This document shows, piece after piece, positions 1 to 8,962 of a DNA stretch of 64,000 bases. The stretch is from the NCBI GenBank assembly GCA_964477265.1, contig CAYZDJ010000002.1, positions 248,001 through 312,000 of the forward strand, written 5' to 3'. The notes beneath the pieces are model-generated. The model had not been told where the DNA came from, did not search any database, and was given only the letters and a program-made list of their open reading frames with translations. The translations under genes were made by a program, and so were the position numbers. The stretch's first letter is position 1; each line of letters opens with the position of its first letter. This stretch comes from CAIVPM01 sp964477265 (GTDB lineage Bacteria; Bacteroidota; Bacteroidia; Chitinophagales; Chitinophagaceae).

Positions 1-148
1 AAGTAACATTAATCCAGCTTGGTTTAAATTCCATTAATGGGTCTAAATGGTCGTATAAACTTGTAATGGTTTTGCCTTTTAATGGAGGTAAAACTTCGTA
101 GCTAAGCAATGTATCTTTTGCCTGTACTATATGTTCTGTAATTTTCAT
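1..148 (-). CDS. metF: Methylenetetrahydrofolate reductase, N-terminal fragment
   Basis: Only the first 49 codons lie in the window; the gene continues to the left. The start is the ATG whose complement is at 146-148. The visible protein begins MKITEHIVQAKDTLLSYEVL and continues with PPLKGK, a run of YDHLDPLMEF and then WINVT. This matches the N-terminus of MetF, which reduces 5,10-methylene-THF to 5-methyl-THF with a flavin for methionine synthesis. The conserved E of the 'FE/YE-PP' strand and the start of the TIM barrel are present. The FAD-binding and catalytic body is outside the window, so activity cannot be judged. Confidence 0.85.
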   Translation of the reverse strand, partial: MKITEHIVQAKDTLLSYEVLPPLKGKTITSLYDHLDPLMEFKPSWINVT

Positions 149-198
149 TTGCTGTGTAACTATATAAAATAAATGACTGCGAAAGTATTGTGTTGTGT

Positions 199-564
199 TT
201 ATAAACCCAACTCTATCATTGGATCCCAAAATTTATTTTTAAAATCAACAACAGTGTCCTTTTCAATTTTTATTTTTTCTTTCTCTAAAAGTTCCTGCAT
301 TTGAGTTGGTGTTGCAAAATGTACCTTGCCTGTAAGCATTCCATTTCTATTAACTACCCTGTGTGCAGGCACTTTAGGTATTACATTGTGTGCACCATTC
401 ATTGCCCAGCCAACCATTCTTGCACTTAAACCACTACCCAAATATTTGGCAATTGCACCATAATTGGTAACCCTGCCTTTGGGTATTTGCCTCACAACAT
501 CATATACATTTGTAAAAAAAGTATATTCTTTTTGGGTGGGCTTATCTGTTTTTTCTTTTGGCAT
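199..564 (-). CDS. Alkyltransferase-like (ATL) DNA-binding protein, MGMT family without the active cysteine
   Basis: A 121-residue protein made only of the DNA-binding domain of O6-alkylguanine-DNA alkyltransferase. Residues 19-80 carry IPKGRVTNYGAIAKYLG, the arginine-finger segment SARMVGWAM (Arg49) and VPAHRVVNRNG. The usual PCHR active-site motif reads PAHR here, so the alkyl-accepting cysteine is replaced by Ala67. ATL proteins of this kind bind O6-alkylguanine without repairing it and hand the lesion to nucleotide excision repair; that role is known for the family and inferred here. The gene lies between metF and the cytochrome oxidase genes, divergent from the latter. Confidence 0.9.
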   Translation of the reverse strand: MPKEKTDKPTQKEYTFFTNVYDVVRQIPKGRVTNYGAIAKYLGSGLSARMVGWAMNGAHNVIPKVPAHRVVNRNGMLTGKVHFATPTQMQELLEKEKIKIEKDTVVDFKNKFWDPMIELGL

Positions 565-672
565 GCAATAAAAATAGTCGTCATTTTTTATTTTTTTTAA
601 AATAATTTACAGCATTTGCTAAACTTTAGACCTAAGCCAATATTTTTGCGACTGAAAATTTTAGACCAAGAT

Positions 673-1353
673 ATGTCAACAACTGCAGTACATAATACAA
701 AATGGTGGAGTGGTGGTAAAAGCCCTTTTAATTTAGAGTATGGAAAAGTAATGATGTGGTATTTTTTAATGAGTGATGCTTTTACGTTTGGAGCATTTCT
801 TATTAGCTATGGCACAATTCGTTTTTCTACAAATGGCTGGCCCGATCCAAACCACGTTTTCAGTTCCTATCCATTTAAGGCAGCAGGTTCTGCTCCAGCA
901 CCTCTTGTGTTTGTAAGTATTATGACTTTTATACTTATTGTAAGTAGTGTTACAATGGTATTGGCTGTACAGGCTGGTCATCATCAGGATAAAAAAGGTG
1001 TGGTAAGAAATTTAGTATTAACCATTATTGGTGGTGCAATGTTCTTGGGTTGTCAGGCTTGGGAGTGGACTCACTTGCATGAGCATGGTGCATGGTGGGG
1101 TTTAAATCCATTTATTAATGCAGATGGAACTCACGCTACAACAAACTTTACCAATTATTTCTTTACTATTACAGGATTTCATGGTTTTCACGTATTAAGT
1201 GGAGTTGTTATAAATATTGTAATGTTAATAATGACTTTGAATAATACATTTGAAAAACGTGGTCATTATTTAATGATAGAAAAAGCAGGTCTTTATTGGC
1301 ACTTTGTAGATTTAGTTTGGGTATTTGTATTTGCACTTTTCTACTTGGTATAA
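673..1353 (+). CDS. ctaE: Cytochrome c oxidase subunit III
   Basis: Heme-copper oxidase subunit III, an inner-membrane accessory subunit of the proton-pumping terminal oxidase. The open frame extends upstream to a TTG at 616, but the ATG at 673 gives a normal N-terminus (MSTTAVHNTKWWSGG) and a 226-residue protein, the usual length for the five-helix form. Family motifs include the QAWEW helix, the segment GFHGFHVLSG and the last helix WHFVDLVWVFVFALFYLV. Subunit IV follows after 46 bases. Bacteroidota oxidase clusters often carry two subunit III genes in tandem; only one is seen, with no subunit I or II nearby. Confidence 0.93.
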   Translation: MSTTAVHNTKWWSGGKSPFNLEYGKVMMWYFLMSDAFTFGAFLISYGTIRFSTNGWPDPNHVFSSYPFKAAGSAPAPLVFVSIMTFILIVSSVTMVLAVQAGHHQDKKGVVRNLVLTIIGGAMFLGCQAWEWTHLHEHGAWWGLNPFINADGTHATTNFTNYFFTITGFHGFHVLSGVVINIVMLIMTLNNTFEKRGHYLMIEKAGLYWHFVDLVWVFVFALFYLV

Positions 1354-1360
1354 TTAAAAA

Positions 1361-1396
1361 ATAAATCGTAAATCAACAATCTCAAAATCGTAAATA
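1361..1396. repeat. Dispersed repeat, family B (AAATCGTAAAT type)
   Basis: Two direct copies of AAATCGTAAAT separated by a short AT spacer fill the gap between the oxidase subunit genes. The same words recur at 5889-5998 and, diverged, at 23871-23903. The repeat ends 3-4 bases before the ATG of the subunit IV gene. Confidence 0.65.
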
Positions 1397-1399
1397 AGA

Positions 1400-1870
1400 A
1401 TGGCACACGTATATAACGCAGAAACTTATAAGGCAGCAAAAAAAGAAATCTGGAAAATAACCTGGATATTAACTGTATTGACAATAGTTGAATTGGTTTT
1501 AGGTTTTTGGATGTATTACTCAAAAAACACAATGGGTGCTAGCACAATAATGGCAATAAAAGGTGCTATCTTGATTTTGATGGTTACAAAAGCATTTTAT
1601 ATTGTTGCTTACTTTATGCACCTAAAGCACGAAATTAAAAACATGGTAATGACCATAGTTGTGCCTTTAAGTCTGTTTATCTGGTTTATCATTTCATTTT
1701 TATACGAAGGAAATTCGTACAATCATTTAAGAAATACCTACGATAAAAACTATGAAGCCCAAAAAGAAGTTAAGGTACAAGAAAAACACCATGAAGCTGG
1801 TGCAACACACAATGCAACTGAAGAACACAAAGGTGGAGAAAAGCATAACACAGAAGGACAACATCATTAA
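1400..1870 (+). CDS. Cytochrome c oxidase subunit IV-like protein with histidine-rich tail
   Basis: A 156-residue membrane protein with three predicted helices (about residues 20-40, 50-72, 80-102), matching the prokaryotic subunit IV (CyoD/CtaF-like) of caa3/bo-type oxidases. The helix-two signature AFYIVAYFMHLKHE is typical. After residue 115 the protein becomes a hydrophilic tail rich in His, Glu and Gly (about ten His in the last 32 residues), which could bind metal or simply be disordered. It follows subunit III and is closed by a strong terminator. Its spacer holds a repeat ending 3-4 bases before the ATG. Confidence 0.88.
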   Translation: MAHVYNAETYKAAKKEIWKITWILTVLTIVELVLGFWMYYSKNTMGASTIMAIKGAILILMVTKAFYIVAYFMHLKHEIKNMVMTIVVPLSLFIWFIISFLYEGNSYNHLRNTYDKNYEAQKEVKVQEKHHEAGATHNATEEHKGGEKHNTEGQHH

Positions 1871-1888
1871 TTGAGGAACAATATTTCC

Positions 1889-1918
1889 AAAAAGCCATTG
1901 CATTGCAATGGCTTTTTT
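1889..1918 (+). terminator. Rho-independent terminator after the oxidase genes
   Basis: Perfect 13-bp stem AAAAAGCCATTGC / GCAATGGCTTTTT with a three-base loop, ending in six T. The matching A-run on the other side makes it potentially bidirectional. Confidence 0.9.
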
Positions 1919-1948
1919 ATTTACTTTTAGTGCATAAAATTTTTGTAA

Positions 1949-2563
1949 ATGCCAACTAACCCAGCTATAGACAATTACATAAATAAAGCACAACCATTTG
2001 CACAACCTATTATTATTCATTTAAGAAAACTGGTGCATCAAGCTTGCCCAACAGTTGAGGAGAATTTAAAATGGGGAATGCCAAGCTTTGAATACAAGGG
2101 TTTAATGTGTGGCTTTGCAGCATTTAAAAACCACTGCACATTTGGCTTTTGGAAAGCATCTTTAATGAAAGACCCAATGCTGATGGAAACTGCAAAAAGT
2201 GAAGTAGCTATGGGACATTTGGGCAGGATAACTTCTTTGAAAGATTTGCCAAACGATAAAAAAATTATTGGCTATATAAAGGAAGCCATGAAACTAAATG
2301 ACGATGGAATTAAATTGGTAAAAGCAAAGCCTATTACAAAAAAAGAATTGGTAATTCCTGATGAAATATTAGCTATAATTAAAAAAAATAAAAAGGCATT
2401 TGCAACTTTTGAGGCATTTAGCCCAAGTAATAAAAGGGAATATATTGACTGGATTACTGAAGCTAAAAACCAGACTACAAAAGACTCTCGCCTTGCACAG
2501 GCAATTGAATGGATGGCAGAAGGTAAACCAAGAAACTGGAAGTATATGAAGGAATATAAATAG
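1949..2563 (+). CDS. YdeI/OmdA-type protein with N-terminal DUF1801 (YdhG-like) domain
   Basis: A 204-residue soluble protein with no signal peptide. Residues about 12-115 form a DUF1801/YdhG-type domain (VEENLKWGMPSFEYKG, then CGFAAFKNHCTFGFWK). Residues about 130-198 match the bacteriocin-protection YdeI/OmdA domain (PDEILAIIKKNKKAFATFEA, SNKREYIDWI.EAK, then the terminal EGKPRNWKY). The two-domain order is standard for this family in Bacteroidota. The molecular function is not established; the family name comes from a bacteriocin-resistance phenotype in enterobacteria. The gene stands alone after the oxidase terminator. Confidence 0.85.
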   Translation: MPTNPAIDNYINKAQPFAQPIIIHLRKLVHQACPTVEENLKWGMPSFEYKGLMCGFAAFKNHCTFGFWKASLMKDPMLMETAKSEVAMGHLGRITSLKDLPNDKKIIGYIKEAMKLNDDGIKLVKAKPITKKELVIPDEILAIIKKNKKAFATFEAFSPSNKREYIDWITEAKNQTTKDSRLAQAIEWMAEGKPRNWKYMKEYK

Positions 2564-2568
2564 GTAAA

Positions 2569-2775
2569 CTAACAATGGAGAGGTATTGTCTTGCTTATAG
2601 CTATAAGAGTTAAGTTGAAAACTATTATAGCACAAATAAAAAAACAAGCAACACTTAAAATTATTGCTGCTGTTTTATATTTACCTTTTAAATATTGATA
2701 TAGTTTAACAGAAATATAATAAGCAGCAAAGAGACTTAGCAATACAGATGGAAATATATATAAAGCAAACTCCAT
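2569..2775 (-). CDS. Small two-helix membrane protein, unknown function
   Basis: A 68-residue frame starting at an ATG and predicted to span the membrane twice (residues about 3-26 and 35-62), with a short basic loop KLYQYLKGKYK between the helices. It is convergent with the YdeI-type gene, five bases from its stop. I recognise no family. The length, clean two-helix pattern and sensible start support a real small gene, but composition alone cannot prove it. Confidence 0.5.
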   Translation of the reverse strand: MEFALYIFPSVLLSLFAAYYISVKLYQYLKGKYKTAAIILSVACFFICAIIVFNLTLIAISKTIPLHC

Positions 2776-2897
2776 TATGTTTTAAACAAAGTAAATACAA
2801 TTCATAATTCATCAATAAAACTATATCCTTCAACATCAAATCTTTCCTTTAATAATAAATTCCTCATTAAAAATATTGTGCCTCCTAAATTTGTTTT

Positions 2898-4325
2898 ATG
2901 AAAAAAATATTTTGTGTATTTGCACTTATATCAATAACTACAATACTTACAGCACAACCAACAGAAAAATGGACTTTAAAGAAATGTGTTGATTATGCTG
3001 TAAAAAATAATATATCTGTAAAGCAGGCAGATGTTCAGGCACGTATTGCAGCTTTACAAGAAAAGCAGGCTAAGCTTTATCAATTGCCAAATGTTAATTT
3101 TTCTACAGGCGTTTACCCACAATTTGGAAGAACAATTGACCGCTCTACTAATAGCTTTTCCAATACAGCAATTCTAAGCCAAAACTATGCTGTGCAAGGC
3201 AGTGTTGAAATTTTTAGTTTTAGTAAATTAAAAAATAATGTAGCAGCAAGCACGTTTAATGCAAAAGCTGCACTTGCCGATGTTGAAAAAGCAGCCAATG
3301 ATGTAGCATTAAGTGTGGCAACATATTACTTGCAGGTTATTGCAAGCTATCAGCAAGTAAACATTGCAAAAGTTCAGATTGATCAAACAAAAAGTAATTT
3401 GGATTTTACACAAAAAAAAGTAAATGCAGGTAGTTTACCAGAACTTAATGCATTGCAATTTGAAAGCCAGTTGGCAACAGACAGTAGTAATTTAGTAACA
3501 GCACAAACCAATTACAATCAGGCTATACTTGCATTGCAAGGTGTTTTAAATATTGATGTTGCATTGCCTTTTGATGTTGAAATTCCTGATGTAAATAAAA
3601 TTCCTTTGGATAATTTAACTGATTTGCAGCCAGAATCTGTTTATGCATTAGCTATAAATAATCAACCCTCTATTAAAGCAAATCAATTTAGAATTAAAGG
3701 TGCAGAAAAAAGTATTTTAGTTAATAAAGCTGCACTGTATCCAAGTTTAACTGGTAGTTATCAATTATCCAGCAACTACACTAATAAAGCACAAGAAGTT
3801 ACTGGTTATACTATTTCTAATCAGTTGGCTGGGTTTGCTAGTGTAGGTAGTAATAATTATGATGTATATATTTATTCGCCAGAATACACTACAAAAAACA
3901 CTACTTACTTTAAACAATTAGGTAACAATTTTGGTCAGAACTTAGGAATAAATTTGTCAGTTCCTATTTTTAATAATGGTACAAATAGAATTAATTACGA
4001 ACAAAGCAAACTCAATTTACAAAATGCAAAAACTACCGAACAACAGATTGAGCAAAAACTGAAACTTGATATTTATACTTCATACAGCAATGCCCTTAAT
4101 GCTTTACAAAAATTTAATGCTAGTAAAAAGCAAGTTGAACTAAACCAGAAAACTTATGACTTTGCCAACAAACGATTTGAAATAGGCTTACTATCAAGCT
4201 TTGATTTACTTACCTCGCAGGCAAATTTATTGAGAGCTAAAACACAATTGCTTGCAGATGAATATGACTACGTTTTTAAAATGAAACTACTTGAGTTTTA
4301 TAAAGGCCAGGGCTTGAAATTATAA
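2898..4325 (+). CDS. TolC-family outer-membrane efflux channel
   Basis: A 475-residue outer-membrane channel subunit. A signal peptide (MKKIFCVFALISITTILTAQ) is followed by WTLKKCVDYAVKNN, the usual first helix of Bacteroidota TolC homologues. Two OEP domains, each a long coiled-coil hairpin plus barrel strands, span residues about 25-220 and 240-470, with characteristic NYNQAILALQGVLN and KRFEIGLLSSFDLLTSQANL. TolC proteins trimerise and connect inner-membrane pumps to the outside. No RND pump or adaptor gene is adjacent, so the partner is unknown. Confidence 0.92.
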   Translation: MKKIFCVFALISITTILTAQPTEKWTLKKCVDYAVKNNISVKQADVQARIAALQEKQAKLYQLPNVNFSTGVYPQFGRTIDRSTNSFSNTAILSQNYAVQGSVEIFSFSKLKNNVAASTFNAKAALADVEKAANDVALSVATYYLQVIASYQQVNIAKVQIDQTKSNLDFTQKKVNAGSLPELNALQFESQLATDSSNLVTAQTNYNQAILALQGVLNIDVALPFDVEIPDVNKIPLDNLTDLQPESVYALAINNQPSIKANQFRIKGAEKSILVNKAALYPSLTGSYQLSSNYTNKAQEVTGYTISNQLAGFASVGSNNYDVYIYSPEYTTKNTTYFKQLGNNFGQNLGINLSVPIFNNGTNRINYEQSKLNLQNAKTTEQQIEQKLKLDIYTSYSNALNALQKFNASKKQVELNQKTYDFANKRFEIGLLSSFDLLTSQANLLRAKTQLLADEYDYVFKMKLLEFYKGQGLKL

Positions 4326-4369
4326 ATTAATCTTAAAAAACATTAGCGGCATAAACACATTTAAACTAT

Positions 4370-4404
4370 AAAAGCTTTACCTTGTCCTTGTAAAAAAGCT
4401 TTTG
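4370..4404 (+). terminator. Possible terminator hairpin after the TolC gene
   Basis: Imperfect inverted repeat: AAAAGCTTTAC pairs with GTAAAAAAGCTTTT with a short T tail. It sits immediately before the DUF1800 ATG at 4406, so it would also shape that gene's start region. Weaker than the other terminators in the window. Confidence 0.45.
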
Positions 4405-4405
4405 T

Positions 4406-5881
4406 ATGTCCGTTACGCTTCAACAAAAAAATCAGCACCTTTTATGGCGTGCAACATTTGGTATTACCCTCAATAATATTGATGCAACTTCATCTGTAAA
4501 AACAAAGTCATTAGTTAAATCTATTTTTGAAAAAACTAGTGAAACACCTGTTGTTATTGATGTTGCAGATGAATCATTAAAAAAAATGTATGCCGAAGCC
4601 ACCGATCCAAATGCAATGAACTCTCTTGATAAAATAATTGAAAAATTTAGCAAAGAAGAGAAAGAAAAAATAAGAAAACAAAGTCGCGAGGATATAAAAA
4701 AACTTAACCTTAAATGGCTTGATGAAATGACAACAACCAACAATTCATTAAGGGAAAAAATGAGTTTGTTTTGGCATGGACATTTTGCATGCAGGGAGCA
4801 AAATATTTTTCATCAGCAAAATTTATTGCAAATAATTCGCAGCAATGCTTTGGGCAATTTTAAAGACTTGCTTATAGCTGTAAGTAAAAGTGCTGCAATG
4901 ATTTCTTTTTTAAATAATCAGCAAAATAAAAAGCAGCATCCCAACGAAAATTTTGCAAGAGAAGTAATGGAGTTGTTTACACTTGGTAGAGGAAATTATA
5001 CAGAAAAAGATGTTAAAGAAGCTGCAAGAGCCTTTACAGGATGGAGTTTTAAGCTTGGTGGCGAATTTGTTTTCAGGAAAAATCAACACGATGATGGTAG
5101 TAAAACTGTTTTAAACAAAAGTGGAAATTTTGATGGTGATGATGTGCTTAATATTTTGCTTGAAGAAAAACAAACTGCAAAATTCATTACCCAAAAAATA
5201 TATAAATATTTTGTTAATGATATAATTGATAATGATAAAGTTGATTGGCTAAGCAAAAAATTTTATAGCAGCAATTATAACATTGCTGAACTAATGAAAG
5301 ATATTTTTAACAGCGACTGGTTTTATGATGAAAAAAATATTGGTGCAAAAATTAAATCGCCAATTGAATTGCTTGTTGGCTTAAGGAGACAATTAAATAT
5401 TCAACTGGATAAACCAGAAGTACAATTGGTTTTTCAAAATGCACTTGGACAAGTTTTATTTTATCCTCCAAATGTTGCGGGCTGGCCTGGTGGTAAAAAC
5501 TGGATTGACAGTAGTTCTTTAATGCTTCGTTTGCAAATTCCACGATTGATAAAAGACAACGAAGAACTAAACATTGCTACCAAGCCAGATGATGATATAC
5601 AAATGGGAAGGATGGAGAAATTTTATAACAAAATGCAAATGGAAATTGCAAAGAAGTATCGAATTAGTGCTAAGATTAATTGGGCAGAATATGTAAAGTT
5701 GTTTGAGAAAGTAGAAAGGAATAACCTGTTGAATAATTTAAAGTTACTCATTCTTCAAACAGATGCAAAGTCAATAAACAATAGTGTTGTAGAAAGTAAT
5801 ATTAACACACTAAGCAGGGAAGAATATATAAAAACAGCAACTATTGCTTTAATGAGTTCTCCTGAATATCAGTTGTGTTAA
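4406..5881 (+). CDS. DUF1800 family protein
   Basis: A 491-residue DUF1800 protein. Family landmarks are the N-terminal HLLWRATFG, MSLFWHGHFAC, the central NFAREVMELFTLGRGNYTE with EAARAFTGW, and the C-terminal YPPNVAGWPGG. DUF1800 genes are almost always followed by a DUF1501 gene, as here (next gene at 6001), so the two products probably act together. Their biochemical role is unknown; proposals include exported polymer or surface functions. No clear signal peptide is visible at the chosen ATG start. The spacer to the next gene is 119 bases and consists mostly of family B repeat. Confidence 0.9.
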   Translation: MSVTLQQKNQHLLWRATFGITLNNIDATSSVKTKSLVKSIFEKTSETPVVIDVADESLKKMYAEATDPNAMNSLDKIIEKFSKEEKEKIRKQSREDIKKLNLKWLDEMTTTNNSLREKMSLFWHGHFACREQNIFHQQNLLQIIRSNALGNFKDLLIAVSKSAAMISFLNNQQNKKQHPNENFAREVMELFTLGRGNYTEKDVKEAARAFTGWSFKLGGEFVFRKNQHDDGSKTVLNKSGNFDGDDVLNILLEEKQTAKFITQKIYKYFVNDIIDNDKVDWLSKKFYSSNYNIAELMKDIFNSDWFYDEKNIGAKIKSPIELLVGLRRQLNIQLDKPEVQLVFQNALGQVLFYPPNVAGWPGGKNWIDSSSLMLRLQIPRLIKDNEELNIATKPDDDIQMGRMEKFYNKMQMEIAKKYRISAKINWAEYVKLFEKVERNNLLNNLKLLILQTDAKSINNSVVESNINTLSREEYIKTATIALMSSPEYQLC

Positions 5882-5888
5882 ACCATTT

Positions 5889-5998
5889 GCGATGTACGAT
5901 TTTAGGTTTACGATTTATTCTAAAAAATATTAAAAACATTTAGGTGTAAATCTCAAATCAAATATAAATCGTACATCGTAATTCTAAAATCGTAAATG
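5889..5998. repeat. Dispersed repeat, family B, inverted pair
   Basis: The left arm 5889-5917 (GATGTACGATTTTAGG then TTTACGATTT) faces a right arm 5967-5998 (AAATCGTACATCGTA then AAAATCGTAAAT). The arms are reverse complements built from the words AAATCGTA and TACATCG. The right arm ends 3 bases before the DUF1501 ATG. Confidence 0.7.
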
Positions 5999-6000
5999 TT

Positions 6001-7200
6001 ATGAACATAAGTAGAAAAAAATTTTTAACAACCACATCTCTTGCAACAGCAAGCTTTATGGTGCCAAAGTTTTTGAAAGCATTTGAAACTACAAATACTA
6101 AACTTGTGCCACCAGGCAATAAGGTTTTGGTAGTGCTGCAACTAAGTGGTGGTAATGATGGATTGAATACTATTATTCCTATTACTAATGATATTTATTA
6201 TAGAGAACGTTCAAAGATTAGTATTGAAAAATCAGCAGCAGTAAGACTTACAGACGATGCAGGCATACATCCAGAATTAAAATCTTTGGCAGATATTTAT
6301 AATGATGGTGGTATGGCAATTATAAATAGCGTTGGTTACCCTAATCCTGACAGAAGCCATTTTAGAAGTATGGACATTTGGCACAGTGCAAGTAATAGCA
6401 ATGAATATGTAAATACTGGCTGGCTTGGCAGGTATTTAGATGCACAATGCAATGGATGCGATAAGCCAACTCAGGCACTTGAATTAGATGATGTATTGAG
6501 TTTGGCATTGAAAGGAGAACATGAAAAAGGCCTTGCATTTAAAGACCCAAAAAGATTGTTCAACACCAGCCAGGCAAAGTATTTCAAGGATTTGAATGCA
6601 AACCACCACGATGATGAAAAGCCAGTTGACTATTTGTATAAAACAATGGCAAATACTATAAGCAGTGCAGAATATATTTATAAGCAAAGTCAACTGCATC
6701 CAACAAATGCAACTTATCCAGCAACCGAACTTGGTAAAAATTTAAAAACAGTTTCTTCATTAATTCTTAGCGATATAAACACAAAAGTTTATTATGTAAG
6801 TATTGGCAGTTTCGATACTCATGTAAACCAGCAAAACCAGCAACAACGCTTGTTTAAAGAAATGAACGATGCCATAGAAGCATTTGTAAAAGACTTAAAA
6901 ACTAATAATAGATTTGATGATGTAATGCTGATGAGCTTTAGTGAATTTGGTAGAAGAGTTAGTCAAAATGCAAGTGGAGGAACCGATCATGGCACAGCAA
7001 ATAATATGTTTTTAATTGGTGGTGGATTAAAGCAAAAAGGTTTAATAAATGCTTTGCCAGATTTAAGTGATTTGCAAGACGGAGACTTAAAATATAAAAT
7101 TGATTTTAAAGATGTGTATGCAACACTACTAAACAAATGGCTTGGTGCAGATGATAAAAATATTTTAAGCAATCAGTTTAACCTGATGGATTTTGTTTAA
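6001..7200 (+). CDS. DUF1501 family exported protein
   Basis: A 399-residue member of DUF1501, a sulfatase/alkaline-phosphatase-fold family. The N-terminus MNISRKKFLTTTSLATASF is Tat-like (SRKKFL, then a hydrophobic stretch), so export in folded form is plausible. Conserved segments are LVVLQLSGGNDGLNTIIP, NPDRSHFRSMDIWHSAS, SIGSFDTHVNQQ and SFSEFGRRV followed by GTDHG. The His/Asp clusters are where metal ligands sit in the superfamily. It pairs with the upstream DUF1800 gene. Function unknown beyond that association. Confidence 0.9.
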   Translation: MNISRKKFLTTTSLATASFMVPKFLKAFETTNTKLVPPGNKVLVVLQLSGGNDGLNTIIPITNDIYYRERSKISIEKSAAVRLTDDAGIHPELKSLADIYNDGGMAIINSVGYPNPDRSHFRSMDIWHSASNSNEYVNTGWLGRYLDAQCNGCDKPTQALELDDVLSLALKGEHEKGLAFKDPKRLFNTSQAKYFKDLNANHHDDEKPVDYLYKTMANTISSAEYIYKQSQLHPTNATYPATELGKNLKTVSSLILSDINTKVYYVSIGSFDTHVNQQNQQQRLFKEMNDAIEAFVKDLKTNNRFDDVMLMSFSEFGRRVSQNASGGTDHGTANNMFLIGGGLKQKGLINALPDLSDLQDGDLKYKIDFKDVYATLLNKWLGADDKNILSNQFNLMDFV

Positions 7201-7212
7201 GAATATTATTGG

Positions 7213-7872
7213 TTATTTCAAATTCAGTTTATCAACTTTTATAATTTCTATATTTTCATTTCTGCTCATTAAACCAGGGTTAATGCCTGGTTTTCCTTCA
7301 GGTATTTCCGCATGCAAGTCCTGGTAATACTTAATCCATGCAGGAAAGAAAGCTTTTGTTTTTGGGTCTTTAAAGGTCATAGGTGCAAGCGTAAAAAAAT
7401 CGTTGTTGTTATTGGCTTGTTTAAATGCTTCATACAATAATTCGCTGCAATACCATTTTCCATTATTCATTATAAACTCATCGTCATAGGGTTTGCCCAC
7501 TTGTTGCCTTGCAAAATTTTCTGCATTAGGCAATAAATTTTTAAACTTAGTTTTAACCCTTGCAACTGTTATATTTTTTACAGAAGCTGTATCGCCACTG
7601 CGTTTGAAAAAATTTTGCAAACTGTTTATTTGAACATTGCCACCAATGGCTTCAACAACCTTTAAGCTATCTTTGTCTTTTATAACTAAGCTGCAATGAG
7701 AAAAATCTTTACCATCAACTCCTTCTGTTACATTTTCAATTGCATCACACAATTCGCCACAATCAAGGTTTTGAAATAATATATCTCCTTCCTGAATATT
7801 GTTTTGTTCTACTGGTTTATTGCATGCAATTAAAAAGCAAAAGCTAAAAACTATAATAAGTATTTTTTTCAT
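7213..7872 (-). CDS. Permuted papain-fold (YiiX/YaeF, NlpC/P60 clan) lipoprotein
   Basis: A 219-residue protein starting at the ATG complementary to 7870-7872; a longer frame to 7911 lacks a sensible N-terminus. MKKILIIVFSFCFLIACNK is a lipoprotein signal with lipobox LIAC. The body starts with EGDILFQNLDCG, then the catalytic His in DFSHCSLVI, and after the helix the Cys in WYCSELLYEAF. That order, His before Cys, is the circular permutation seen in YiiX/C92 amidases of cell-wall or lipid substrates. Convergent with the DUF1501 gene, 12 bases apart. Confidence 0.85.
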   Translation of the reverse strand: MKKILIIVFSFCFLIACNKPVEQNNIQEGDILFQNLDCGELCDAIENVTEGVDGKDFSHCSLVIKDKDSLKVVEAIGGNVQINSLQNFFKRSGDTASVKNITVARVKTKFKNLLPNAENFARQQVGKPYDDEFIMNNGKWYCSELLYEAFKQANNNNDFFTLAPMTFKDPKTKAFFPAWIKYYQDLHAEIPEGKPGINPGLMSRNENIEIIKVDKLNLK

Positions 7873-7961
7873 TGGGCAAATATTAAAACAGTTTGTATAA
7901 ATAGTCAACAAATAAATTTTGCCAGTTATTGTTACATTGTAACATTTGCTTTTTGTAAAGT

Positions 7962-8960
7962 ATGTCAGCTGAAAAAATTTTATCGGATTTTAAAAAGAAA
8001 AACTTTAAGCCAGTTTATTGGCTTGAAGGTGAAGAGCCTTTTTTTATTGATGAAGTTGTTGAGTATGCCGAGCATAAAATTTTAACTGAAAGCGAAGCCA
8101 GCTTTAACTTATCAGTATTTTATGGAAAAGATACAGATTGGGCAACAGTTATAAATGCCTGCAGACGTTACCCCATGTTTGCAGAAAAACAAGTTGTGAT
8201 AATTAAAGAGGCCCAGCAAATGAGAGACATTGACAAGCTGGAAGGATACATTGAAAACCCTTTGCAATCAACCATTTTAGTAGTTAGCTACAAAGAAAAA
8301 AAAATAGACTCACGAACAAAATTTGCTAAAACAGTAAAGTCTAAAGGCGAGCTTTTATCTACAAAAAAATTATATGACAACCAGTTGCCAGAATGGGTGA
8401 ATGCAATAGCATATGGTAATGGATTAAGCATTGCACCAAAAGCATTGGCAATTTTAATAGAAAATATTGGCAATGATTTAAGCAGGATAAAAACAGAAAT
8501 TGAAAAGCTTACAGTAAACCTTGGAGCAAGAAAAACAATTACTGAAGATGACATTGAAACTTATATTGGTGTAAGCAAAGAGTATAATATTTTTGAATTG
8601 CAGGATGCCATAGCCAAAAAAAATGTAGCAAAGGCACTAAAGATTATTCAGTATTTTGAAAAGAATCCTAAAGCTGCACCTATACAATTAATACTACCAA
8701 GTTTGTATAGTTTTTTTAGTAAGGTTTATACTATTTATAGTGTTGGTTCAAGCGATGAAAAGCTTATTGCATCTGCACTTGGAATAAATCCATACTTTGC
8801 AAAAGATTATATACAAGCATCAAAAAATTACAACCACAACGGTGTAGAAAAAATACTTTTATTACTGCACCATTATAATTTAAAAAGCGTGGGAATTAAT
8901 AATGCCAATAATGACGATGCAGCATTAATGAAGGAGTTTATTATTAAGGCAATTGCTTAA
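7962..8960 (+). CDS. holA: DNA polymerase III subunit delta
   Basis: A 332-residue delta subunit of the clamp loader, which opens the beta clamp. The N-terminal domain has KPVYWLEGEEPFFIDEV (the usual 'YLLxGEExFLxxE' signature), then NACRRYPMFAEKQVVII, where the hydrophobic residues contact the clamp. The C-terminal collar domain is at residues about 210-330. It is divergent from the lipoprotein gene and convergent with the small membrane protein at 8963. The length is normal for the family. Confidence 0.92.
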   Translation: MSAEKILSDFKKKNFKPVYWLEGEEPFFIDEVVEYAEHKILTESEASFNLSVFYGKDTDWATVINACRRYPMFAEKQVVIIKEAQQMRDIDKLEGYIENPLQSTILVVSYKEKKIDSRTKFAKTVKSKGELLSTKKLYDNQLPEWVNAIAYGNGLSIAPKALAILIENIGNDLSRIKTEIEKLTVNLGARKTITEDDIETYIGVSKEYNIFELQDAIAKKNVAKALKIIQYFEKNPKAAPIQLILPSLYSFFSKVYTIYSVGSSDEKLIASALGINPYFAKDYIQASKNYNHNGVEKILLLLHHYNLKSVGINNANNDDAALMKEFIIKAIA

Positions 8961-8962
8961 TA

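Noticed and set aside
2802..2867. 21-codon frame on the minus strand (MRNLLLKERFDVEGYSFIDEL)
   Set aside because: Composition looks protein-like, but it is too short and has no supporting start signal or family; it may be a remnant.
2886..2893. TAAATTTG before the TolC gene as a -7 box
   Set aside because: It is only four bases before the ATG and has no -33 element; probably a chance match unless the mRNA is leaderless.
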